Below, one piece after another: positions 18,148 through 27,325 of a stretch of DNA of 64,000 nucleotides. Numbering within the stretch: the stretch's first letter is position 1; the number at the start of each line of letters is the position of its first letter. A program made the translations under genes and the position numbers. The notes beneath the pieces were generated by a model that worked only from the letters and a program-made list of their open reading frames with translations, was not told the origin of the DNA and made no database searches. The stretch is taken from contig NZ_CP017560.1 in the NCBI RefSeq assembly GCF_001753205.1, positions 1,116,001 to 1,180,000 on the forward strand. Reading direction: 5' to 3'. This DNA comes from Sporosarcina ureilytica (GTDB taxonomy: Bacteria > Bacillota > Bacilli > Bacillales_A > Planococcaceae).

Positions 18148-19392
18148 TTGTATACCGATTATAATGCGAATGATGAAATTGTCAAAGATTATCAAAAGTA
18201 TGAGCGAATGATTAAAACAATCAATAAAAGATTTAAAACGTATGGTTACGAACGGATTAAAACACCAACATTTGAGCAGTACGACATGTATGCACAAGTC
18301 ACCAGTTCAATTAATCGAAAAGAAATGATAAAGACGATTGATTGCGACGGTGAGGTTTTAGTGCTTCGACCTGATGTCACCATTCCGATTACTAAACAAC
18401 TAGCGGATAACTATACTACTTTACCGCATGAACTCCGCTACTATTATGTTCAAGATGTATATAGACAGTCTCAATTAGAAGATGAGGAAGTTGAGCAGAC
18501 ACAAGCTGGTGTTGAATATTTTTGTGAAAGTACGCCAGAAGCAGATGCAGAGGTCATTGCACTTGCTTGTCATACGCTTAAAGATTTAGGGTTTAGAAAT
18601 ATTAAAATTGAATTGGGGCATGCAGGATTTTTTCAAGAATTGATTGAAAAAGGGAGTTTTTCAGATCGCCAACTGATACAGTTGAAAAATTTAATTCAAA
18701 CGAAAAATATCATAGAAATCGAGCCTTTCCTTCAAAGACTAGAAATCGCAGAAGATTTAATCGCAGCATTTGTTGAAATTCCATTATTGTACGGGGATCC
18801 GATTCAAGTTAGTGAGCGGGCGAGAGAGATTACGAAAACAGTATTGATGGAAGGTACATTAGATTATTTACTCGAAGTGTATGACATTCTTCGGCTGTAT
18901 GGATTGGAAGACAACATCGTGATGGATTTGGGGCTTATCAATCATATGGGCTATTATTCAGATATTATATTTCAAGGTTTTGTAGAGAAATTTGGTCGTC
19001 CAGTATTAATGGGAGGCCGGTACAATCATTTAGGCAATGAATTTGGAGCTGACTTACCAGCAATTGGCTTTGCTTGTACTGTGGAATCCTTGATGAAAGC
19101 AGCGAAGACCGATTTGACTACACGAAGAACACCCGTTGACGTGAAAATTAGTTACGATGAAAACAGTTTAAAAGAATCCATTGTCCTTGCTAATGAATTA
19201 CGTGAACGGAACTATACAGTGATATCTAACCCAACATATAAACAAATGCTAGACGCTCAACCTTCAATCTATCAAATTACCGTGACTCAAAATGAACAAG
19301 TATTTGTCTATAAAGAAGAGTCCTATGATTTCGACTCCATTCAATCATTATTGAAATTAATGAACGGGGCGAAAGGAGCAGTGATAAATTGA
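18148..19392 (+). CDS. hisZ: ATP phosphoribosyltransferase regulatory subunit
   Basis: This HisRS-like paralogue lacks the anticodon-binding function and forms the HisG-HisZ octamer. It gives histidine feedback control of the first pathway step. Class II synthetase motifs are visible (LVLRPDVTIPI, YYVQDVYRQ, GGRYNHLG). TTG 18148, 10 bases after AAAGGTGGG, gives 415 residues. A TTG at 18124 is open but overlaps the ribosome site. It overlaps hisG by four bases, consistent with coupled subunits. Confidence 0.93.
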   Translation: MYTDYNANDEIVKDYQKYERMIKTINKRFKTYGYERIKTPTFEQYDMYAQVTSSINRKEMIKTIDCDGEVLVLRPDVTIPITKQLADNYTTLPHELRYYYVQDVYRQSQLEDEEVEQTQAGVEYFCESTPEADAEVIALACHTLKDLGFRNIKIELGHAGFFQELIEKGSFSDRQLIQLKNLIQTKNIIEIEPFLQRLEIAEDLIAAFVEIPLLYGDPIQVSERAREITKTVLMEGTLDYLLEVYDILRLYGLEDNIVMDLGLINHMGYYSDIIFQGFVEKFGRPVLMGGRYNHLGNEFGADLPAIGFACTVESLMKAAKTDLTTRRTPVDVKISYDENSLKESIVLANELRERNYTVISNPTYKQMLDAQPSIYQITVTQNEQVFVYKEESYDFDSIQSLLKLMNGAKGAVIN

Positions 19393-20015
19393 GTAGCTTA
19401 ACATTAGCGATTGCTACTGGAAGGACAGCGAAGCAAGCGATGGTTTTATTAGAAAAAACCGGCATCACCTTTCCAGATTTTCATAATAAAAGTAGAAAAC
19501 TAGTGATGCTAAATGAAACGAAGACGATTAAGCTAATTTTAGTGAAAACGGCAGATTTACCTACATATGTAGAAAAAGGGGCTGCAGACATTGGCATTAT
19601 CGGCAAAGATATCATCATGGAAGAACAGCCTGATATTTATGAACTCGTAGATTTACAGATTGGTAAATGTAAAGTTGCAATCGCAGGATTTCCTACTCAA
19701 GCATTACAAAATGGTTCACCACTTACAGTTGCAACAAAATATCCTTTCATTACAAAATCGTTTTTCGATGAAAAAGGGATTCGTGTTGAGACAATCAAAC
19801 TGAATGGTTCTATTGAATTGGCACCACTCATTGGGTTATCCGATGTCATAGTGGATATCGTTGAAACTGGAACGACCTTGAAGGAAAATGGTCTCGTCGT
19901 ATTAGATGAAATTATGGATATCAGTGCACGGTTAATTGTTAATAAAGCGAGTTTTGCTACAAAAACTGCGGAAATCGAACAATTTATCAATCAGGTTAAA
20001 GTGGCATTGGAGTGA
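19389..20015 (+). CDS. hisG: ATP phosphoribosyltransferase catalytic subunit, short form
   Basis: The enzyme condenses ATP with PRPP to start histidine synthesis. Its 208 residues mark the short form, which lacks the C-terminal regulatory domain and needs HisZ. The PRPP loop reads DIVETGTTLKENGL, and the GAADIGIIGKD segment is conserved. The TTG start overlaps the hisZ stop (TTGA). Confidence 0.95.
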   Translation: MSSLTLAIATGRTAKQAMVLLEKTGITFPDFHNKSRKLVMLNETKTIKLILVKTADLPTYVEKGAADIGIIGKDIIMEEQPDIYELVDLQIGKCKVAIAGFPTQALQNGSPLTVATKYPFITKSFFDEKGIRVETIKLNGSIELAPLIGLSDVIVDIVETGTTLKENGLVVLDEIMDISARLIVNKASFATKTAEIEQFINQVKVALE

Positions 20016-20020
20016 TAAAA

Positions 20021-21298
20021 GTGAAATACATGACAGGTAAAGAATATCAAGCTGAATTGCGTAACAATCGCATTAGAAATGAAGATACTGAAACAATTAA
20101 TCGAAGCGTTCGAGACATTATTCAACAAGTACGTGAGCGCGGGGATGAGGCGTTAGTTGCTTATACAGCCAAGTTCGATCATGTTCAATTAACTAATTTA
20201 ACCGTATCGATTGAAGAGATTGAAGAGGCACGAGAAATTGTAGGTGAATCGTTCATTCAAGCCATTCAAAGTGCGATAAAAAATATTAAAGGATTTCACG
20301 AAGAACAACGTGAAAAGACATGGTTAACGAATCCGAGCGATGGGGTCATGCTAGGGCAAAAAGTAACGCCACTTGAAAGTGTAGGGATTTACGTGCCAGG
20401 TGGAAAAGCTGCCTATCCTTCAACAGTGTTAATGAATACGATTCCAGCAAAAATCGCTGGCGTTAAGCAAATTGCCATTACAACCCCTGTTCAAGAAGAT
20501 GGAAAAGTGAACCCATACGTTTTGACGGCTGCTGCTGAAGTTGGCGTAGAAACCATTTATAAAGTAGGCGGAGCCCAAGCGGTTGCAGCACTTGCTTACG
20601 GAACAGAGACTGTCGGGAAAGTCGTTAAAATTGTAGGTCCGGGAAATGCATATGTTGCTTGTGCAAAAAAGTGGGTTTTTGGAGATGTCGCAATTGATAT
20701 GATTGCGGGACCAAGTGAAATTTGTATCGTTGCAGATGAAAGTGCGAATCCCAAATATGCCGCGGCGGATTTATTATCACAAGCAGAACACGATGAGTTG
20801 GCTTCGGCGATTTGTATCACAACGAGTGATTTGTTTGCCGAGGCGTTACAACTTGAAATTCAACAACAAATGGAAAGTGCGGAGCGAAAAGCGATTATTG
20901 AACAATCTATCGCCAATCAAGGACGGATCGTTGTTACTGAATCGTTGGCAGAAGCCTATGAACTTGTGAATGAACTCGCCCCTGAACATTTGCAGCTAAT
21001 GGTTGAAAATCCAATGGAAAAACTATCGAATATTAAAAATGCGGGCGCTATTTTTCTTGGGAACCACTCTCCTGAAGCATTGGGAGATTATCTTGCAGGC
21101 CCGAACCACACATTACCAACGAGCGGTACATCCACGTTTTCATCACCATTAGGCGTTTATGACTTTGTCAAAAAAACGAGCATTATACATTACTCGGCAG
21201 CGGCTTTAAATGAAGTGGCAGATGACATCATTACAATTGCTAATGCAGAAGGATTATACGCCCATGCAAATTCAATCGCAATACGGAAGGAGAATTAA
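20021..21298 (+). CDS. hisD: histidinol dehydrogenase
   Basis: The enzyme carries out the last two NAD-dependent oxidations from histidinol to histidine. It has the zinc-enzyme signatures ESVGIYVPGGKAAYPS, GPGNAYVACAKKW, and AEHDE followed later by NHTLPTSG. GTG 20021, 8 bases after GGAG, gives 425 residues. GTG 20012 is also open and overlaps the hisG stop. It sits 2 bases before hisB. Confidence 0.95.
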   Translation: MKYMTGKEYQAELRNNRIRNEDTETINRSVRDIIQQVRERGDEALVAYTAKFDHVQLTNLTVSIEEIEEAREIVGESFIQAIQSAIKNIKGFHEEQREKTWLTNPSDGVMLGQKVTPLESVGIYVPGGKAAYPSTVLMNTIPAKIAGVKQIAITTPVQEDGKVNPYVLTAAAEVGVETIYKVGGAQAVAALAYGTETVGKVVKIVGPGNAYVACAKKWVFGDVAIDMIAGPSEICIVADESANPKYAAADLLSQAEHDELASAICITTSDLFAEALQLEIQQQMESAERKAIIEQSIANQGRIVVTESLAEAYELVNELAPEHLQLMVENPMEKLSNIKNAGAIFLGNHSPEALGDYLAGPNHTLPTSGTSTFSSPLGVYDFVKKTSIIHYSAAALNEVADDIITIANAEGLYAHANSIAIRKEN

Positions 21299-21300
21299 CG

Positions 21301-21885
21301 ATGCGTCAAAAAGAAATTACACGCTCAACAGCGGAAACGTCTATATCATTAGATTTTTCAATAGATGGAACCGGAACGACAGATATCAAAACAGGTGTCG
21401 GATTCTTTGACCATATGCTGACTGCATTTACAAAACACGGGTTATTTGATTTAAAGGTACGATGTGATGGGGATATTGAAGTCGACCAGCACCATACAGT
21501 CGAAGATATTGGGATTGTCTTAGGGCAAGCATTCAATGAAAGCATTGGCGCGAAGGAAGGCATCGAACGCTATGCGACGGTTTCTGTCCCAATGGACGAA
21601 GCGCTATCTACTGTTTCGCTGGACATTAGCGGGCGTTCGTTTTTGGTATATAACGTGGATGGATTAAAAGACAAAGTTGGTGAATTTGATACTGAACTTG
21701 TTGAAGAATTCTTCCATGCGTTTACAAGTCATGCCAAAGTAACGCTCCATATTAATTTGGCATATGGAAAAAATACACACCATATTATTGAATCCATCTT
21801 CAAAGCATTCGGTCGAGCGTTGCGTGAAGCGAGTGTGATTAATCCTGATGTAAAAGGAATTCCATCGACTAAGGGACTGCTTTGA
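21301..21885 (+). CDS. hisB: imidazoleglycerol-phosphate dehydratase
   Basis: This manganese enzyme makes imidazole acetol phosphate. The 194-residue monofunctional form is usual in Gram-positive bacteria. The metal-binding repeats are present (GFFDHMLTAFTKHG, DVDQHHTVEDIGI-like, EFFHAFTSHA, GKNTHHIIESIFKAFGRAL). The ribosome site is GGAAGGAG before ATG. Confidence 0.95.
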   Translation: MRQKEITRSTAETSISLDFSIDGTGTTDIKTGVGFFDHMLTAFTKHGLFDLKVRCDGDIEVDQHHTVEDIGIVLGQAFNESIGAKEGIERYATVSVPMDEALSTVSLDISGRSFLVYNVDGLKDKVGEFDTELVEEFFHAFTSHAKVTLHINLAYGKNTHHIIESIFKAFGRALREASVINPDVKGIPSTKGLL

Positions 21886-22031
21886 TAGGAATTGATCTAA
21901 TATTTTAAGCGGAATTATTTTAATTAGTAAGTAAAAATGATAAGTAATAATCCGCCTGGAGCGGAAATCAACCTAGTTCGGATTCAACACTACATATCCA
22001 CATGAACTCAATAAAAAGGAGCGAAAACTAG
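21886..22031 (+). other. 146-base gap in place of hisH, with hairpin
   Basis: In relatives with the order hisZ-G-D-B-H-A-F-I, hisH lies here. There is no HisH coding sequence or recognisable remnant. The gap contains a 10-bp hairpin with one bulge (GCGGA-TTATT at 21909-21919 with AATAATCCGC at 21946-21955) and the hisA ribosome site AAAGGAGCG. A 22-codon frame inside has no ribosome site. Confidence 0.8.
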
Positions 22032-22751
22032 ATGATTCTTTTTCCTGCAATAGATATACGAAATGGTAAATGCGTAAGGCTCATTCAAGGTGATTATGAC
22101 CAAGAAGTCATTTATGGGGATTCCCCAACTGAAATGGCTTTGTTATGGGAGAAACAGGGCGCTGAATTTATACATATCGTCGACTTAGACGGTGCTAAAA
22201 CGGGTGAATCTCCAAATCAACTAGCGATTCAAGCAATTGCGGAAGCTGTCTCAGTACCAATTCAAGTAGGCGGCGGAATTCGTTCTATGGAAATCATTGA
22301 CGAACATATTGCTAGCGGTGTAAGTCGCGTAATTATTGGAACAGCGGCGATTACGAATCGACCTTTTCTAGAAGAAGCTGTGCAAAAATACGGCGATAAA
22401 ATAGCTGTCTCCATCGATGCACGTAATGGCTTTGTGGCGACAGATGGTTGGACAGCAACTACTAACAAGAAAGCATTGGATTTATTGCAAGAACTAGAGG
22501 AAATCGGTGTGAAGACGGTTGTATTTACTGATATTTTTAAAGATGGCATGATGCAAGGTCCTAACTTCCAAGAACTCCAAGCAATCAATAAAGCATCTTC
22601 GATAGACGTCATTGCGTCCGGTGGTGTGACGACGGAAGAAGATATTCAACAATTAGAAGGAATGAATTTGTATGGCGCAATTATTGGTAAAGCACTCTAC
22701 GAGGGAACGCTCTCACTTCAGCAATTGAGAGAAGGTGCGTTACGTGAATAG
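22032..22751 (+). CDS. hisA: ProFAR isomerase
   Basis: This 239-residue (beta-alpha)8 barrel makes the Amadori rearrangement of ProFAR to PRFAR. Catalytic Asp8 lies in FPAIDIRNGKCVRL, and Asp131 region in SIDARNGFVATDGW. The phosphate loops VGGGIR and ASGGV are intact. It overlaps hisF and is preceded by the gap where hisH is absent. Confidence 0.95.
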   Translation: MILFPAIDIRNGKCVRLIQGDYDQEVIYGDSPTEMALLWEKQGAEFIHIVDLDGAKTGESPNQLAIQAIAEAVSVPIQVGGGIRSMEIIDEHIASGVSRVIIGTAAITNRPFLEEAVQKYGDKIAVSIDARNGFVATDGWTATTNKKALDLLQELEEIGVKTVVFTDIFKDGMMQGPNFQELQAINKASSIDVIASGGVTTEEDIQQLEGMNLYGAIIGKALYEGTLSLQQLREGALRE

Positions 22752-23493
22752 TTATCGAATTATTCCTTGTTTAGATGTCGATAAAGGCAAAGTCGTGAAG
22801 GGGCGGAAATTTAAAGACGTTCAGGAAGTTGCAGATCCACTCACTTTGGCAAAAAAATATGTTCATGACGGGGCCGATGAACTTGTATTTTATGATATAA
22901 CGGCTTCATCTGAAAAGCGTGCTGTTTTTATCGAATTGATTGCCCAACTTGCTAAAGAAGTCCCAATTCCATTTACAGTTGGAGGCGGCATTCGAAGCCT
23001 TGATGACATTCAAAGTGTAATAGATGTGGGGGCTGACAAAGTATCGTTAAATAGTGTTGTACTTGAAAACCCATCATTTATTGCGGAAGCTGCGAAAAAA
23101 TTCGGTTCAGAAAAGATTGTCTTCTCAATGGATGTAAAAGAAGTTGCCCCGTCCACTTGGCATGTTTTTGCTAGAGGTGGACAAAAGGACACTGGACTGG
23201 ATGCCATCGAATGGGCACTTCAAGGAGAAGCGAACGGCGCTGGGGAGATTGTGCTAAACAGCATTGATGGAGACGGAGAGAAAGACGGTTATTCACTAGA
23301 ATTAACAAAAATAATCGCGGAAGCAGTCAGTATTCCGGTCGTTGCAAGTGGTGGAGCTGGAAAAATGGAAGATTTTAAAACTGTCTTAACAGAAGGAAAA
23401 GCAGACGCAGCCCTTGCAGCATCTGTATTCCATTATGAAGAGATTACTATTCAAGACTTAAAAGCGTACTTGAAGGAGCAAGGATTAAATTAA
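22744..23493 (+). CDS. hisF: imidazole glycerol phosphate synthase cyclase subunit
   Basis: This barrel enzyme converts PRFAR plus ammonia to imidazole glycerol phosphate and AICAR. It has catalytic Asp11 (IIPCLDVDKGKVVKG) and Asp130-type (SMDVKEV) residues, plus VGGGIR and VASGGAG loops. GTG 22744 with AGAAGG upstream gives 249 residues; GTG 22735 is the alternative. Normally HisH feeds it ammonia from glutamine, but no hisH is present in this cluster. There is no fused amidotransferase domain. Confidence 0.94.
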   Translation: MNSYRIIPCLDVDKGKVVKGRKFKDVQEVADPLTLAKKYVHDGADELVFYDITASSEKRAVFIELIAQLAKEVPIPFTVGGGIRSLDDIQSVIDVGADKVSLNSVVLENPSFIAEAAKKFGSEKIVFSMDVKEVAPSTWHVFARGGQKDTGLDAIEWALQGEANGAGEIVLNSIDGDGEKDGYSLELTKIIAEAVSIPVVASGGAGKMEDFKTVLTEGKADAALAASVFHYEEITIQDLKAYLKEQGLN

Positions 23494-23559
23494 AGAGAAA
23501 GCATAGCGCTAAGCCGCTTACACAATATTAAGATTAAAAAAGTTGGGATTGATAATATA

Positions 23560-24177
23560 ATGAAAATTGAAGATATCACTTTCAATGAAAATGGTCTCGT
23601 TCCTGCAATTGTACAAGATGAACAAACGGGCAATGTGCTCATGCTTGCTTATATGAACGAAGAAGCATTGACTAAAACGATTGAAACGAAAGAGACATGG
23701 TTTTATAGCCGTTCCAGGGAAGAACTGTGGAACAAAGGCGCAACTTCTGGAAATCGTCAAATGGTCAAGCGATTATCATATGATTGTGATCAAGATACAA
23801 TTCTCGTTCAAGTCGAGCCAATGGGACCCGCCTGTCATACAGGAGAGGAAACTTGTTTTTTCCAAACTGTTTTTGAAGAAGAAATGCCAAACCGCCAAAT
23901 CGTTTATGATGTGATGGCGAGTATTCAAAATCGCAGAAATAACCCGGTAGAAGGCTCCTACACATCTTATTTATTTAGGGAAGGCATTGACAAAGTGCTG
24001 AAAAAGGTTGGGGAAGAGTCAAGTGAAGTTATTATTGGCGCAAAGAATGAAGACAAACGTGAACTGACTAGTGAATTGGCAGATTTACTCTATCACTCGC
24101 TCGTCCTGATGGAAATTTCAGGGGTTACGATAGCGGATGTAAAAAAAGAATTGGTTAAGAGACGCATAGAAAAATAA
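23560..24177 (+). CDS. hisI: bifunctional PR-AMP cyclohydrolase / PR-ATP pyrophosphatase
   Basis: This 205-residue fusion carries pathway steps 2 and 3. The N-terminal cyclohydrolase (about 1-110) has [14 protein letters not shown], the zinc-site CDQD and CHTGEETCF. The C-terminal pyrophosphatase (about 115-205) has [15 protein letters not shown] and ELADLLYH. It is the last gene of the operon, 66 bases after hisF, with a weak ribosome site and a terminator behind. Confidence 0.95.
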   Translation: MKIEDITFNENGLVPAIVQDEQTGNVLMLAYMNEEALTKTIETKETWFYSRSREELWNKGATSGNRQMVKRLSYDCDQDTILVQVEPMGPACHTGEETCFFQTVFEEEMPNRQIVYDVMASIQNRRNNPVEGSYTSYLFREGIDKVLKKVGEESSEVIIGAKNEDKRELTSELADLLYHSLVLMEISGVTIADVKKELVKRRIEK

Positions 24178-24224
24178 AAGTTGGCAAGTGTTTTTCTTTA
24201 GAAACATAAGATAATTTATATGAA

Positions 24225-24263
24225 AAAACAGTTCTGGTTAACAAGCAATCAGGACTGTTTTAT
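24225..24263 (+). terminator. his operon terminator
   Basis: A 12-bp stem with one wobble (24225-24236/24250-24261) and a T-rich exit. Confidence 0.85.
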
Positions 24264-24471
24264 TTATGTTTAATGATAAATTCTGAACGGAATGTGATAA
24301 GATTCAGTCCGTTTTGTCGCAGAGTCATAAAATACAGAAGATTTTTTGTGTGGTTAATTTGAGAAAGTCTTTGGAAACCTATACGATACAAATATGTAAA
24401 AGAAAGTTCCTGAAATTAAAATGAAAATTTCTTTACTTATAATGACTAAATTTAGAAGGGGGAGAATTAGG

Positions 24472-24651
24472 ATGGGATCTAAATACATAGATCTTGGCTT
24501 TGCTATATTCCTGGGTTATTTTGCATACACACGTATTGTAAACGGACAATATGGATTTGCAACCTTATTTGCAGTGTTATCTATACTAAATTTCTCGACT
24601 GCATTTATGAAGCATAAGCGGGTGCTTGGACAAAAAAAGGATGAAGAATAA
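24472..24651 (+). CDS. small membrane protein
   Basis: This 59-residue protein has two short hydrophobic segments (about 6-20 and 28-42) and a basic tail. ATG 24472 follows AGGGGGAG and is a far better start than the open TTG/ATG codons upstream to 24421. I do not recognise a family. It stands alone between the his operon and a bidirectional terminator. Confidence 0.65.
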   Translation: MGSKYIDLGFAIFLGYFAYTRIVNGQYGFATLFAVLSILNFSTAFMKHKRVLGQKKDEE

Positions 24652-24718
24652 TTAATAAAATTATTCTTTTCAATATGGATATACGCTTGCCATGATTGGA
24701 TGAGAATCATATAATCAA

Positions 24719-24767
24719 AAAAACTGTACCCGAAACAATAAAAGTGTTTCTGAGTACAGTTTTTTTA
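24719..24767. terminator. bidirectional terminator
   Basis: Stem AAAACTGTAC...GTACAGTTTT with an inner GAAACA/TGTTTC pair and T7, between convergent genes. Confidence 0.9.
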
Positions 24768-25151
24768 TGCGGTATTTTTATTTTTCCTAATGAGCCGTAC
24801 AATAAATTCAATGAGTAGAGACAGACCTAAACCAAACGAAGAAATAATAAATAAAGATAAAATTCCAATTACATCGCCTTGGCCATTGATATCTAATATA
24901 AAACTACGAAACATATCAAAGAAAGCGATAATCATTGCAATCCCGAAAATCGGAAAAGCTATTTTTAACTGATAAAATAGTAGGGCTGAAAAAGAGATGC
25001 CAATAATTAAACCGAAAATGACAAAAGTCACAAAGTTTAAAACCTCTACATCGTGACCTAGTACATTTCTTAGCCCAATTACAAGAAGTACAAATGTAAT
25101 AATTCCAGAAAAAACACCAAATTTACCATAATACCGTTCCACGTATTGCAC
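24765..25151 (-). CDS. hypothetical four-helix membrane protein
   Basis: This 128-residue protein has four hydrophobic helices (about 14-32, 40-62, 66-88, 95-118) and a basic C-terminal tail. No family is recognised. The start is GTG with GAAAG nearby, which is weak, so the start is uncertain. Confidence 0.65.
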   Translation of the reverse strand: MQYVERYYGKFGVFSGIITFVLLVIGLRNVLGHDVEVLNFVTFVIFGLIIGISFSALLFYQLKIAFPIFGIAMIIAFFDMFRSFILDINGQGDVIGILSLFIISSFGLGLSLLIEFIVRLIRKNKNTA

Positions 25152-25233
25152 CTGCTTTCTTTCTTACACTTATCATACCTAATCCTCGCTTAAAAATCTT
25201 ATTAAATGATTTAACGATGCGAATACGTGAAAA

Positions 25234-25270
25234 GGCTGCAGTTAAAGTCCGCCCGACTTTAACTGCAGCC
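25234..25270 (-). terminator. yflT-like gene terminator
   Basis: A 15-bp perfect stem (25234-25248/25256-25270). On the minus strand it is followed by TTTT. Confidence 0.85.
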
Positions 25271-25276
25271 TGAATA

Positions 25277-25609
25277 TCACTTATTATTTGTTTGGTTTGC
25301 AATAATCACTAGTTTACCTTGGTCAAGTTCTTCCTCAGCTGTTTCGGCTTCAGCTGTTGTTAAACCAGCTGCTTCCATTTTACTTCGAAGCTCGTCGCCT
25401 CGCGAGGAGACTAAGTTTTTCAGCGTGTTCAAAACGCCTTCTTCTTTCAAACCAACTTTTTCAGTGTCTAATGCTTCAGTAATATCATTACCTCTTTTTT
25501 CATCATGTGCAAAAATGTAAATCTCGGCATGCGAATAACCACTTGATACCAATTTCTCCACTTCTGATTTTGCTTGAACAACATTTTCTACTGTTTTTTT
25601 AACAGTCAT
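25277..25609 (-). CDS. general stress protein 17M family (YflT-like)
   Basis: This 110-residue soluble acidic protein has the YflT/GS17M pattern: an alternating N-terminal region (VENVVQAKSEVEKLVSSGYS) that sets up a ferredoxin-like fold, then LKNLVSSRGDELRSKMEAAGL and a C-terminal strand GKLVIIAN. Members are induced by general stress through sigma-B in Bacillus; their biochemical role is unknown. ATG 25609 follows GGGAGGG; five upstream codons are open but unlikely. No clear sigma-B promoter was identified. Confidence 0.85.
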   Translation of the reverse strand: MTVKKTVENVVQAKSEVEKLVSSGYSHAEIYIFAHDEKRGNDITEALDTEKVGLKEEGVLNTLKNLVSSRGDELRSKMEAAGLTTAEAETAEEELDQGKLVIIANQTNNK

Positions 25610-25695
25610 TAAAATCCCTCCCATTTGTTTGTAGTTTATCTATACCAACTTGGAGTGATTCTAAACATTACAAAGTGATGACAGATTGAAAACTA

Positions 25696-26001
25696 CTACT
25701 TATCACGGGAAGTAAGTAGTTGATAAGACTGTATAAATTGCGCTGGATTCGTCGAAATTAAAAATGAAAAAACACCTTCGTTTGTATGTAAGTATAAAAT
25801 GCCTTGTCCATTTGAAAATGGCTTATAAGACATATCCAATACGTTTTGCAAATGAAAATGATGTGAATTTGAAAAAATAGATGTTTGTGTCATCGTTAGT
25901 AATTGCTCGATTTCTATTTTTTGTTGCTCGAAATTTTTAATAAACCTTTCAACGACTGTAAATTGTATCGACGAAATGGTTTTGCTATTAAAATCTTTCA
26001 A
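25696..26001 (-). CDS. hypothetical protein, possible PH-like fold
   Basis: The likely start is TTG 26001 behind GGAGGAGGGG, giving about 101 residues; the frame is open to 26070. The protein is soluble, with alternating hydrophobic strands in the second half (QGILYLHTNEGVFSFLIS) and a final helix (PAQFIQSYQLLTS). That shape recalls small bacterial PH-like domains, but this is inference. It is divergent from rlmN. Confidence 0.6.
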   Translation of the reverse strand: MKDFNSKTISSIQFTVVERFIKNFEQQKIEIEQLLTMTQTSIFSNSHHFHLQNVLDMSYKPFSNGQGILYLHTNEGVFSFLISTNPAQFIQSYQLLTSRDK

Positions 26002-26064
26002 TTCAACCCCTCCTCCATTTGATTGAGTGGAATAATTAAACAACAAAGTTGAGTGAATTAGTTG

Positions 26065-26093
26065 TTCCAATATGGCTTCTCACGTAGTATAAT
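26065..26093 (+). promoter_or_regulatory. probable rlmN promoter
   Basis: TTCCAA (26065-26070), a 17-base spacer and TATAAT (26088-26093), 33 bases before rlmN. Confidence 0.5.
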
Positions 26094-26126
26094 GAGTGAA
26101 TTGTAATTTTGAAAAGAGGATAATAA

Positions 26127-27191
26127 ATGAAGAAATCAATATACGGATTAACGCTTGAACAGTTAACAGAATGGTTACTAGCAAACGGTCAGCAGCGTTT
26201 TAGAGCTGACCAAATTTGGGATTGGCTTTATAAAAAACGAGTTACTTCTTTTTCAGATATGAAAAATATTAATAAAGAATGTCGCGAGCTATTGGAAGAA
26301 CATTATATCATTCAATCGCTTGAACAGACAGTAAAACAAGAATCAGCGGATGGAACGATTAAGTTTTTATTTAAAATGCAAGATGGCAACTTAATCGAAA
26401 CAGTACTAATGAAATTTCCATATGGCTATTCCGTTTGTGTAACAACTCAAGTCGGTTGTAATATCGGATGCAGTTTTTGCGCGAGTGGTCTATTGAAAAA
26501 GAGTCGAGACCTACAAAGCGGAGAAATTGTGGAACAAATCATGAATGTACAACATCATCTCGATGCAAAAGGATTAGAAGAACGAGTCAGTCATATTGTT
26601 GTGATGGGAATTGGAGAACCGTTTGATAACTATACCAATTTAATGGATTTCCTCCATATCGTTAATTCGCAAAAAGGACTTAGCATTGGTGCACGTCATA
26701 TTACTGTCTCAACAAGTGGACTTGCGCATAAAATTAAAGAATTTGCGGATGAAGATATTCAGGTAAACTTAGCGGTTTCTTTACATGCACCGAATGACGA
26801 ACTTCGGACAAGCATTATGAAAATAAACCGTGCATTTCCAATTGAACAGCTAATGGATGCCATTGATTATTATTTAGAAAAAAATAATCGTCGAATTACA
26901 TTTGAGTATATTATGTTAGATGATGTGAATGATCATGTTGAAGAAGCGCGTCAACTTGCACGTCTACTTGCCAATAAACGACATCTTTCATATGTTAATT
27001 TAATTCCATATAATCCGGTAGACGAACATAGCCAATATCGTAGAAGTAAGCCGGAATCGATTCAAGCCTTTTATGAAACACTTAAAGGTAAAGGTATCCC
27101 ATGTGGTGTACGTTTGGAACAAGGAACAGATATCGACGCAGCTTGTGGCCAATTAAGAAGTAAACAAATTAAGAAAAACAAAACAAAATAA
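26127..27191 (+). CDS. rlmN: 23S rRNA (and tRNA) adenine-C2 methyltransferase
   Basis: This radical-SAM enzyme methylates A2503 of 23S rRNA and A37 of some tRNAs. The 354-residue chain has the N-terminal accessory domain ([15 protein letters not shown]), the CxxxCxxC cluster at C111, C115 and C118, the GEPFDNY loop, and the C-terminal catalytic cysteine in DAACGQLR. The ribosome site is GAGGA. The terminator is immediate, so it is monocistronic. Confidence 0.95.
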   Translation: MKKSIYGLTLEQLTEWLLANGQQRFRADQIWDWLYKKRVTSFSDMKNINKECRELLEEHYIIQSLEQTVKQESADGTIKFLFKMQDGNLIETVLMKFPYGYSVCVTTQVGCNIGCSFCASGLLKKSRDLQSGEIVEQIMNVQHHLDAKGLEERVSHIVVMGIGEPFDNYTNLMDFLHIVNSQKGLSIGARHITVSTSGLAHKIKEFADEDIQVNLAVSLHAPNDELRTSIMKINRAFPIEQLMDAIDYYLEKNNRRITFEYIMLDDVNDHVEEARQLARLLANKRHLSYVNLIPYNPVDEHSQYRRSKPESIQAFYETLKGKGIPCGVRLEQGTDIDAACGQLRSKQIKKNKTK

Positions 27192-27197
27192 TTGTTT

Positions 27198-27234
27198 ATC
27201 CGATAGAATAGTAACTTATTCTATCGGATTTTTG
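27198..27234 (+). terminator. rlmN terminator
   Basis: A 13-bp perfect stem (27198-27210/27217-27229) followed by T5. Confidence 0.9.
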
Positions 27235-27325
27235 TCGTTATAGGATTAAATATGCACGATTATAGTAGTACTGAAAGCGGTTCATTTGGTACTATATAGA
27301 TATGTAGGTAAAAGGAGGGTTTACA

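Noticed and set aside
21931..21999. 22-codon frame in the hisB-hisA gap as a HisH remnant
   Set aside because: The translation does not resemble the HisH start or active site, and it has no ribosome site.
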